Part shown: positions 45,386 to 55,700 of the stretch, in pieces
How the letters are laid out: each line of letters starts with the position of its first letter
How positions within the stretch are numbered: position 1 is the stretch's first letter
Origin: Euglena gracilis
Taxonomy: Eukaryota; Euglenida; Euglenophyceae; Euglenales
Assembly (NCBI GenBank): GCA_039621445.1
Contig: CP154956.1
Span: forward strand, 55,149,419-55,213,418
Reading direction: 5' to 3'
DNA length: 64,000 bases
Position numbers and translations under genes: made by a program
Notes under the pieces: model-generated
The model's input: the letters and a program-made list of their open reading frames with translations, nothing else
Told to the model about the DNA's origin: nothing
Database searches by the model: none

Positions 45386-46011
45386 CGCTACGCCCCCCTG
45401 CGGGCGCGACTGGCCCAGCCGCTCGCCGAGCCCACGGTGCGGTACGGGGGGCGCTTCTGCACCGTGGACCTCAGTGGTGGCGGGCGGCGCGGGGCGGCCA
45501 CAGAGGCGGCCGGCAGCAGCCGGGAAGAGGTGGAGGGGTCCCCCAGTCAGCCCACCTCAGAGGGGGAGCTGTTTGAGGCTGGCTCTCCACGGGCGGGCAG
45601 CCGGTCCACCCGGGGCCGAAGAAAGGCGGCAGCGGCGGAGGGTGGGGAGAGCCCTGAGCCGGCCCGCCTGGCGCACGTGGTCCCCCTCCACCCCACCACG
45701 GCGATGCCGCGGGACATCATGGAGCTGCAAGTGGACGCAGTGGTGGTGGAGGTCCCGGACGGGCTGAGCGACGCCGACGTCCATCCTGAGCTCCTGAGAC
45801 TGTGGAGCCGCAGGGTCCCGTTCGTGGCCACGGGGAGGGCGTCGCCATCGGGGTGCTGCAGCAGGTGCTGCGGAAGAGCATGGACGTCCCCGATGAGATG
45901 TGTCGGGTAGACGTCACACTTCACCGGCCAGTGAAGTCCAACCTGGACCACACGTACCTGTTCAAGGTCACCACGGTGGCAGCACTCTTCAGCAGCAAGA
46001 CGGACTTTCGG
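45386..46011 (+). CDS. Transposon gene, exon with frame change
   Basis: Opens as 'YAPLRARLAQPLAEPTVRYG' and continues through an acidic/Ser-rich part to 'WSRRVPFVAT'. It then shifts frame near 45830 into 'GVLQQVLRKSMDVPDEMCRV' and 'YLFKVTTVAALFSSKTDF', ending at donor CGG|GTGTGT. No family recognised. Confidence 0.45.
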
Positions 46012-46158
46012 GTGTGTATATATCCTCCCCCCCTTTTTTTCCAACCAACAGGCTGTCCTCCTTTTTGGGTCAGAAGGTGGTGGACAATGTGTACGCGGTT
46101 TCCCGCACACATTTCACGCGTGCGGCTCCTATGGGAAGGGGTGCTTAGCTTCTGCCAG

Positions 46159-47194
46159 GGTGGACTCTGGTTTCCCCACCCGGACATTCTCGGGTGGTGG
46201 CCCCTGTGGTTATCAACGTCCACCACCGCATCACCCACCACGAGCCGCTGGACGTCTCCGGCCGCGGGGGGCTGGAGGAGGAGGAGGAGAAGGGGGAGAA
46301 GGAGGAGGAGGACATCCCCCCCCCCGGCCGAAGAGGAAGGAGCCAGAGAAGAAAGGCAGGGAGCCGGAGACCCCCCCCCGCCGTCGGCCAAGGGGCGGGG
46401 CAAGAAGGAGACCCCCGCCAAGGGGAAGGAGAAGGAGAAGGAGAAGGCCCCTGCCGCCAAGGGGAAGGAGAAGGGGAAGGAGAAGGCCCCCTCCGCGAAG
46501 GAGGCTGAGGCGCCGGTGACGCCGGCCAAGCAGCCGTCGGCCAGCTACGCGGCGGCGGCGGGCCGCAAGGGGGCGTCCACCCCCTCCGGGCTGCGGAAGG
46601 GCGCGGCCGCACCTCCCTGCCACCAGCGGCGCAGGAGCCTCTGGCGCCGGCGGCGGCGCCGGAGACCCCGGTGTCGGGCCGCAAGCGCACGGCCCGCACG
46701 CCGCCACCCACCAGGTCCGCCGCCAGTGACCCGGAGGAGGAGCCGGAGGAGATCGTGCCGCGACCGCCCCCGACACCCTCCCCCCTTCAGAATTCCATTT
46801 GCATCCTCCCAATCTGATCTTCCAGCTTCCGTTTGCTGTGGGTGATGGCGTTGCACACGGGAAACCACACAAAGGTATCTTCAGGGGCGCTGCACATGTA
46901 CTGAATGGTGCGTGCGTTGCGCGGAAACCCGCACACAATCCCGTGATGTTTGGGTTCAGGTGGTTTTTCATCTACACTACCTGTGTCTCTGCAAACGTTG
47001 ACAAATCTGATACCCTCTCTATTGTTGTTCTGCTTGGAGATTGCACGAAACCGCACGCAGCTTGCCGGCTCATTGCACACACACACCCTTCCTTCCTGTA
47101 ATCCACCGCTTACACACCAGGTCCAAGGGGGGAGAGTCGGCTGAAGAAGAAGCCCACGCTGGCGGGCGCGCTGGAGGAGCTGCTCAACGTGTGA
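46159..47194 (+). CDS. Transposon gene, C-terminal exons with Lys/Glu-rich tail
   Basis: Exon 46159 to about 46795 begins 'WTLVSPPGHSRVVAPVVINV', passes 'HHRITHHEPLDVSG', an acidic run ('EEEEEKGEKEEED') and Lys-rich repeats ('KGKEKEKEKAPAAKGKEK'), and reaches 'SDPEEEPEEIVPRPP'. Frames change at C runs near 46316, 46369 and 46610. The last exon 47121-47194 gives 'ESRLKKKPTLAGALEELLNV' and stop TGA. The composition suggests a disordered nuclear protein tail. The pattern of frame changes at homopolymers suggests assembly indels as much as decay. Confidence 0.45.
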
Positions 47195-48494
47195 GCAGCG
47201 CGGGCTGGCGGGCGGGTGGGCGGCGGGGCGGCAGCGCCGCCGTCCCCGACAGCGAGTGGGCGGCCGTGGGCGGCCGGCCCAGCAGCTCTGCCCCTCCGGT
47301 GTGGACCGCCCGATGTTTTTGGACCTGGACCGCCCGTTGTCTTTTGTGTCACACACCCTCCCCCCACCCACTGTCCCCCGGACTGCCCGATGCCTTTCCC
47401 TTCGACCTGAACCCAACCCCTGGACCCATTGGACGCCCCACCGTCGCGCCAGGTCCAGGGCACATTCTGTCTCCCATTCTACAACTGGTGTGGAAGGTGT
47501 TTATCTCCCCCTTCGGATGCGTGGAGCGGACCCCTCTCTGACGCATACCCCTCTCTGAGGTCACCCGTGTGCCCTGGACCTGGACCACCCATTCGGGTGT
47601 GTCCGTCCGTCCCTGCTGTGTCGTCCCCTTCCGCCCCTTCTACCCTGGTGTGGACCGACCATAGAGACTTCGTCTCTCTCTCTCTTCCCCCCTGGACCAA
47701 GGACCCCTTCAGGACCAAGGCACGGTGATCCGCACACACACCTCCCTCCCTTCTGCTGTTGTTGCGCTTCGTGTGCGTCGCGGTCTTTGGCAGGCGGGCG
47801 ATGAGGGGGGCATGGGTGGAGGGCTGTCTTGAGGAGGAGGTTCCCCATCGGATGTTCAGTCCAATTCCCAATCCATTGTCCGCAAGGGTTTCTCGTATGT
47901 TTTTGCACGGATAACCGCACAAGTTCATTTTTCACATGCCTTTGGCATTCAGCCACCTCTTGTAATGTTAGCCCCTCTCACATGGTGCACCTGTTTTGTG
48001 TGGTTTCCCGCCCGACACCTCATCTTCCCAAAATTATGGCATCCGTTTGGCAGGGGTGGTCGTTTCCCCCATCCCGTTACTGGTTGTTGGCACTCACAAG
48101 TCGTTCAAAAACGGGCGGGTTGCTTACGCGGGTGCCTCTCCCTCACAGGTTACCCCATGTCACCCCCCTCCCGGAGGTGGGGTCCGGCTCCGTCGTGACA
48201 CGGCCGGGGCTTCGACGGTCAGGTGTTCACCGACCCCTTTGCCGTTTTCACATTTCCGGCCATTTTTCTGGGGGGGTTTTCACAAAACCACCCCTTTTCA
48301 GCCATAAATTTTCAAATTCAAATGCGTCACGTGTCAAAACAGTGAAAACAGGCGTAAACCCGCACACAATTTCTGGTTTGTATCAGGTGCCAAAAATTTC
48401 AGTTACATTTCAGTGGGGTGGCTCACACGGAAACCCGCGCACCTGGAAACGCCCAAAAAATGCCAAAAAATTTGGGCAATTCGCGCCGCCTAAA
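47195..48494. other. 3' non-coding part of the 14 kb element
   Basis: C/T-rich DNA with five or more element palindromes, including one at 48424, about 50 bases inside the right terminus. No gene seen. Confidence 0.5.
48471..48494. repeat. Right terminal inverted repeat of the 14 kb element
   Basis: Reverse complement begins TTTAGGCGGCGCGAATTGCC; followed directly by the TCTAT duplication. Confidence 0.88.
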
Positions 48495-48499
48495 TCTAT

Positions 48500-49728
48500 C
48501 TGCCCAACCTCAAAAAAATGGGGGTTTCAACTTTATTTTTGCCTTTGGACCCCGTTCGATGCCCAGACCAAGCTTCTTACCGGGGGGGGGGGGCATCGCA
48601 GACAACCCTCTGGGGTCGCTTTTGGGCCCCGGTGTTGACCAAAGCCCATTTTCGCTGCCAGGGGTGCAAAACTACCCACCCCAAAAGTTTCGACCCCCCC
48701 CTGGGGGTCGAAAATACCCTTCCCCCCTGACTGCCACAGCACCCCCCCCCCCCTGGTGAGAACTTTCATACCCCCCCCCCCTCATTTACACCGACGGGTC
48801 AGTATGCCACTATCTTGAAACACCGGGGGTGGGGGGGTCGGTATAAATTGGTCAAGGTGCTCGACTGGGGGGGGGGGGCGAAGCGACGTGCATTCAATCC
48901 GTTCATTTTCACCAAAAGGGGAACGCTGGGCATAGCCTGAACGCTCTGTGTTTACTGTTTTCTCCTTGTGTTTTGCTTTGCTTTACCTCAGTGCACTGGA
49001 TGCAAGCGAGGTGTTCGGGATAAATAGATTTCTGCTGATTTTTCCTATGGGTTCGAATAAACGGGGGGAGTCAGTATGAATGGAGGGTCGGAATGGGGGG
49101 GGTAAAAAAAGCCTTGCCCAGACGACCCTTGGACCTCCCTTGGAAAATACAACCTTAGCTTTAAAAAAAAAAATAAGGTTCTTTTAAAAACCTTAAATTT
49201 TTAAAATTTTCTGCCTTAAGAAATGATGCCTTGCCATGCTGTGTCCCAGCCAAGGGAACAGGGACGTGTGAAACTTTGGGATGCCCAGCCCGCAGTGCCT
49301 GGCACTGCACTGCACATGTGTGTCGACAGCTCAACAACAGATCCACGGGTCATTCAACGTGACCTTCCATGTTCATGTGTGTTTCTTACCTCACTTGTTC
49401 TATGGTCACATGGTCTGGTTCTGCAGTCAACAAATTATCCCCAGGCCATGCCTGTAAATATGTGCACAAGAGATTTTGCCTTCCTTGTTCCTTTTCTTCG
49501 CCAATCCTTTTTGAACGGCTCAAAGCAGGGTGCAAAACGGCAGACCAAAACGTCCAGACCAACATATCGAAAAACACCTCTGCGTTGGCGAACAAGGGGA
49601 AACCCTGCGGCGGGTCAGCGGGGGTGAGAGGCGTCCAGACAACACCTGCGACGGCCTCTGAAACGAGCCGTTGGGCGGCATCGGCATGCGGGTCAGGCTA
49701 CGGGGGCGGCGGGGAGGGGCAAGGCCCC
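48500..49728. other. Spacer between the 14 kb element and the FSP1-like gene
   Basis: C/G-run DNA (48570-48780), the element at 48766-49104, then unremarkable DNA. The sequence 49600-49728 is GC-rich, after the stop codon of the FSP1-like gene, probably its 3' UTR. Confidence 0.4.
48766..49104. mobile_element. Diverged relative of the 'GTCGTTATAAATGG' element
   Basis: Left 'CATACCCCCCCCCCCTCATT' followed by ACACCGAC and CAGTATG; right 'GGGTCGG' and 'GTCAGTATGAATGG' blocks followed by GGGGGGGGTAAA. Units GTCGGTATAAATTGG and GTCAGTATGAATGG are inverted between halves. Confidence 0.55.
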
Positions 49729-52700
49729 TCAGTGCTGCTTCCCCGCGGTGGTGGGGGAGGGCACCACGGTGTGAGCCGGCGCGGAGCGGTCGGGCGGGAC
49801 GAGGCGGCCGAGCAGCGGCGTCACGGCGTCCATCAGCCACCACAGCGCGCGGCCGCCCATCCCGCCGTACACGTCGTCCAGCCCAGGCTGGCCTTTACTT
49901 GCTGTGTCAGGGGATTGGGTGGGGAGGGGTGATGCCGGCAGTCCAAACAAGCACCACCCAGGGGGAATATCCCCCTGTGTCTCATGAACACCAAAGTGAC
50001 AAAACTTTTTTTCGAAAGGGGGTGGTCGCTGGGTCGGTGGGGGGGGGATGGGTTTTATCCGAGAAGTTGCGGCTGAATAAAAACGACCTTTCTTGTTTCT
50101 GGCACATCGACATCCGTCATGTTGGGCACCTTGAGCTTGCCTTGCCCCTCGCACCCTCTGGGTGGGCAGCCTCACCATGAAAGGCAGCCTGGCCCAGCTT
50201 GCTGTACTTGATGAGGCGCTTGACGGGGCCCGCCAGGGGGCCGGGGAGGACGAGGGAGTTGAAGACGACGATGCCGTCCCAGCGGCCGAGGGTGACGCAC
50301 TCCACGGTGGGCAGCCGCGCCGCGGGCGTGCCGGGGAAGGCGGCGAGGGCGGCCGGGCGGCCCTGAAGCAGCCTGGGTGGGGGGTAGGGGTGAGTGCTCA
50401 ATGGGTCCCATTTTTTTGAACATTTCGAGATTTTTCAGATTTTGATGCCAAAAAATTTTGACCCATGGTTCCTCTGATTTCAGACGTCCATGAGAAATTG
50501 TTCGGACAGACAATTTTTTTCCTTGGGACACCATATTGGCTCGGAAAACTTTCCTTTGCAGGCGGGGATTGGGTTATGGTTAGGATTCACTGATCACTGG
50601 AATGTGAGAGTTAAATTGTGCTGTTGAGATTTTTTGGGAAATAATTAACTGCTGCTCCTCTCCTGTGGAGTCCAGTGGTTAAACGGGGGGCAGGGTCCCA
50701 CTTTTTTGGCCAACGCGAATCTTTGTTTCGTACCCCAATTCCCATTTTTTTCTGTTCCAATTATGATTGGTAGGTCAGGATTAGGATTAGGGCTAGGGTT
50801 TATTTGGGAAAAAAACTTAAACCAAATTTTGGGTTGGAATCTGGATGTGAGCCTTGAATAAGGCTCGACTTGGGCCTAAAGGAGACCAAAATCGCCCCCA
50901 AAAAATACCCAACCGAGGCCGAAATCACCCGGCCAGGCTGAAATTCTAACCCTCACTGAATCTAACATTTTGGTTTTTTCCTTTTTTCCTTTTTTTTTGA
51001 ATCTCGCTCGGCAGCCAACGAAAACTTGGCCTTAACATCACCTCAAATTTGCGAGGCTCCCATTTACAATGAAACCAAAGCGAAAAAAAAAGTGGTACCC
51101 CAATCACCAAACACTTCCATTCATGTCAACCCCAGGAGCGAGAGCCCCGCAATCAAAAAGAAACTGCAGTAAAAGGCGGGCACTCCTGCGATTGCACTCC
51201 TGTGCTCTCACACCAGTTATCTGTCTGTCCCTTCCTCCTGGTGGACTGCAATGGAGCTTGGCCCCCCCAGGGGGCCAGTTGTTTGTATGGGATCAATTAC
51301 TGCCACTGTAACTAGCACTCAGGTTTCATCTGTCGAGTCATCATGGATGATGCTGAAAAAATAGTTACATCATCATAGGCAAAAACAATCCCCAAAAACC
51401 CCGCTTTGGTTTGGCGGGCGCATGTGTTCCTCAGACACATTCCTCAGGCACAAATATGCCACACAGGAGGCATAGAACAGGAAAACCTCCGACCAGCTTC
51501 ATTGTTTGGCGATAAAAAAATGTGCTTCCCAGCTGGAATTTTGCAGAAAATTGGTGGAATTCGAGCAAAATGAATGCCTAATGTATTGGAAAACATGGAC
51601 GACTTTGGCAATTTGATTTTCCCGACGAAATATAACCAGCCCCAAATATGACCCCCCCAAGCGTCTTGAAATGCCACACAAATGTGAAACCGGAGTGCCA
51701 TGCGCTTACCTTTGGGGGGGGGGTAAATGAACCCGAAAGGAGGAAACCAAACATTTGGGATGTGGTGATGAAAAAAAAGACAAAACACAAACAACGGTTT
51801 TGTCGACTTCACAGGACAAAAATTTACCCACAAAAAAAACAAAAGGTAAATGGAAGAAGAAAAATATTTTTAAAAAAAGAGAGAGACCACACAATTATTA
51901 TCAAATGCACACCGAACAATGTTCTTGGCACCCACCACGGCCGTGTTCTCCGCTACGTATGCACTTTTGCCACATCGATCGGACCCACACCCGCAGACCT
52001 GGTAATCAAAATTATGAGAACCTCGTGCTTGGTGGAAACCTCTGGGGCTGTGAGATATCCTTTCATTTGCAAACTTCCTGTTGAATTGCAGTGCAGTAAA
52101 ATCTCGGTGACCAGACTAAACATCTCTTTATGTTGCTAAGCACCATTTGGAACTTCAGATAATAACATGGAGCAGATCATTATTGCACAACTCCATTATT
52201 ATTCTGTCCATAGCAACAGATAACCTTAAAAAAAACAACTGCTATTTGTTCAGGAACGAACACAAAACATCTGGATTTAATGGCCATGGCGAAACCACAA
52301 AACGGTCATATCTCGGCCCAGGCGAGGAGTTGGCCCAAACCGCGCATGCCGGTGGATAGGGCGTCCCAAAGTTGTGGAATGAGGTACTCATTACTTTTTC
52401 TCAACTGCCCAGCGTTTTCGAGATGTTTTGAATTCTTCGATTTTTTGACCCCAAAAATGACCCCTTTTGCCTGTCCAATGAAAATTCCTTTGGGAAAAAA
52501 ATGGTGGACAACTTTTTTGCTCGGGCCATATCTCCGGACTGGCGGGGAGTTGGGGGCAAAGTGAGGGCTCTGGAGAAACTAGGGATCCTCTCCTAACCTA
52601 TAGGCTATTCAGTTTTCGGGTCCGGAAATCACATCGATAATCCTCGGGTGCCCCGACCTACTCGGGGGGGGGGCAGAAAGAGCACATAGGAGGCACTGTG

Positions 52701-55700
52701 ACAACCCAAATCCAGAGCAGCACCTCCACTACCCTGCCAGACCCTGGCTGGTTGATTAATGGCTGCAAACATTTGCAGCCATCAACGGCGTTAGCCAAAA
52801 CCCATCAAACGCCACACGCATCCAAAACGTCAACCCCCCACACCAGTGGAGCCTCCGCGACGTCCCCAACGGCGAACACGGCGGGGCAGCCGTCGACCTG
52901 CAGGAAGCGGTTCACGGGGACGCCCCCCGGCTGCATCGGGATGCCCTGCAGCGCCGGGACCACGCCAGCGCTGATCCCTTGCAGGCCACGTCCCATGTTC
53001 AAAAGACCAGCCACCTCTGAAAAACCAATCCATCCGTCTTTTCTGAACTCCCCCTGGGGGGGGGGGGTCAGTAACCCAGCCTCACTCAAAGAAAAATCCC
53101 AAACAAGGGGGTGGAGCCAGCACACACAAAGCAGTGGTGTGGCCGGGACACCAGACATGGCGCAGAGGTAGAACGCGTCACACTCCAACTTTTGGCCAGA
53201 CTGCCCGCAGGTTGTTGCTGCAGGCCCTGGCTTGCACCAGGCAGATCGGCACACATTTTTTATGTGTGCACACATTTATTGCACACATGCACATACCACA
53301 CACACACAATTCATGGCACAGGGCTAAGGTACCTCACAATAGCAAGCTTTTGCACAAGCAAATAAAACAAGGGGAAAATGACAGGCATTTGCCAAAAGCT
53401 GAAAACAGCCAAGCAAATCCAATTCAGCCAGCCCGCCCAAGACGCAGGATTGAGGCTCCGTCAAATTGCTCCTTCAACTGTTCAGGGTCATGGCAGCAGA
53501 TCCCTGGCAGAAGGGTGACGACGCAGCGTGCCCCGGCAGAGGCCTCCTGCACGTCGAGCACCAGGTCCTCCAACAGGATCTGCAGGTGGCGAGAGGAGCC
53601 TCGGGTCATACGCCACAGGCCACACCCAGCACGCCGGGACACAACACACCCACGGGCTGAGGCAGACGTGGTTGGGCGAACCAATCCGCATAAAGAACAC
53701 TTCACGTCTCGGAGCAGAGCGTGCTTTGGGCAAGTTACTGTTGCATTTGTGCCCCTTCTTGCCCGGGGCGCAAAGCGGGGGAGGCAGACCTTCACGCCCT
53801 GTTCCGCGAGGCGGCGGTGGGCGTAGCGCGAGGCGGCTGGCGGCAGGGCCCGGGCGGGCCACGCCCCTCCTCCGGTGCGGGGTCACTGCCCCGGAGCACC
53901 TCGCGGCCCTGGCCGGGGGGGAGCACGGCAGGAGGCGGTCCGCGGCGGACACGAGGTACACCGTCCGCCGGCCCGCCGGGGGCGGGGGCAGCACCGCGGC
54001 CAGCTCCACGGCCAGCTCCACGCCGGAGGTGGACCCTGCGCCAAGTGTGTGGGGGACACTTTGAGCGTCCAAAGACGTTAGAGGACTTAGCCAGGCTCCT
54101 CGGCTGCTGGCGTGTTGTTCTTAGAAACAAAACGGATAAAAGGACCCAACGAATGGCTGACTGAAGGAGGGGAAACCGGCATTCCGGTGTTCCGAGTAAC
54201 TTAAGCGGCCGATCTCGCACTTACCACGTAGTTGGCTTGTTCTGTTGTGCAAATGAGCAAAGGAACTGTTTGCGCAAAGGAAGTGTTTTTTTTTCCTTTC
54301 AGAAAGTCCCGATAGGCACCCAGACCGGTTAAATATAATCAGGATGTGGTCTGGTGCCCCGGAACCACAGGGGGAAATGCAGGGCCTTGAACGTTAAGGT
54401 ACCCTGCAGCAGATGTTCCCACAGTATAAGGCAAACACCTAGCATGTGTGCTTGGGGACCTTCTAAAGGCTGCCTCATCAACTTGGGATGTGCTTGAGTT
54501 GCGCAAGTGGTTCATTTGCACAAATGCGCAAAGGAACAGTTCTGCGCAATTGTACAAAAGAACAGTTGTAATTGTGAAAATGGTCCATTCAGATGATGGA
54601 TTTGCTGCAACTGTGCGAATACTATAACACATTAATTATTGAAAGTTAAACAGAGCAAAAGCAAACATCTCGGCCTTTTAAAAAGCCATTCAACCCCTGA
54701 AACATCAAAAATTATCAACAGTTCAAGGGTTTGTCCTTTAAAAAAAAATTGGTTCAATGGTGCAATATTCTGCCACACATTTCGACCAGATCAGATGTGC
54801 TGCACACACACCTCAAATTCGTGGAAATCTGCCTCCATGTCCTGTCTCAAAAAAAATCACCATTGTTCAGGCCTTAAAAAAGAATCAAATTAATTTTGGA
54901 CCACTTCTGCAAATGAGCAAAGAAATCACTCAGGGAATGTGGCAACGTTCATGGGAGGGAGTCCAGGTAATAACACAATTTCACAACATTAATTCTCCAC
55001 TTCCAAACAGGCTGGCGCAGGAGGCTGTTGGTTGGGTTTGAAGTGGTTGCTTTGAGCAATATCGCAAAAGAAAATCGTTTGTTTTTTTGCTGCTGTGTGG
55101 GTACCACAAAATTTTAACGAAAGGGGGCAGCTGCCATAGAGATCAACTGGTGATAATGGAGACCCTCTTGTGTTCTTTGGCAGCTTCATCTATCTATCCT
55201 CAAGCTGCTTCATCAACAAGAATTTTTCAGAGATCTCTGACAGTGCATTTCAACCTAGAGAACACACTCACTCCTTTCGCAGCCGAATTCAATAACCTCC
55301 ACACAGTGCTGCAAGCAATCAAACAGCAAGCAAAGGGGCCAAACTCCAGAACACCACCTGGTGTTGGAAATTGCCACATAGGAAATGTGGCAGGGTTTTT
55401 CGCGCAGTTTTGTGTATTTTCTTATTTCCCAGGGTCAGCCTGGAGGATTCAAAGCTCGGCACCACGTTTCGGAGGGCCAAAAACACCAAATTTTTGCCTT
55501 TCCTTTGGGTTCACCTCAGAAAATGATGAATATTCACACACGGAGGGCAGGCATACAACCAGCACTTCAAAAAACCCAGCCCCCCCAAAAAAAACTCGTG
55601 TTCCTTTGCACAAATGTGCAAAGGAACCCGAAAAAGCTTAGGTGCAAGATCGACTGCCTCAAATGAAACATCAAGCGGGTTCATGAAATTCCGTCACAAA

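Larger units (their letters stand above)
34371..48446. repeat. Dispersed palindrome family GTGCGG-N4-CCGCAC (at least 25 copies)
   Basis: Copies or near-copies at about 34371, 34551, 34643, 34689, 34742, 35298, 35948, 36271, 36695, 36985, 37079, 37188, 37387, 38085, 38273, 38314, 39100, 43056, 43086, 43432, 43855, 44730, 44759, 45112, 46090, 46918, 47906, 48354 and 48424. The loop is usually GGAAAC, GATTCC or GTTTCC. Half-site mutations such as CCGTGTAA are common. They occur in 5' DNA, introns and 3' DNA of the element's gene, and none was seen outside the inverted repeats. Confidence 0.85.
34227..48494 (+). mobile_element. 14.27 kb DNA transposon-like element with its own multi-exon gene
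   Basis: The ends are inverted: left CTTAGGCGGCGCGAATTGCC and right end reverse complement TTTAGGCGGCGCGAATTGCC, about 23 bases nearly perfect. They are bordered by TCTAT at 34222-34226 and 48495-48499. The interior has a plus-strand gene (37444-47194), opposite to every host gene. It also has at least 25 copies of a short palindrome found nowhere else in the window, a (GT)n array, a 280-bp nested element and a 2.99 kb nested relative. Subtracting the nested elements leaves about 11 kb. Superfamily unknown: 5-bp duplications occur in Transib-like and a few other groups, but the termini do not match any I can recall. Confidence 0.82.
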
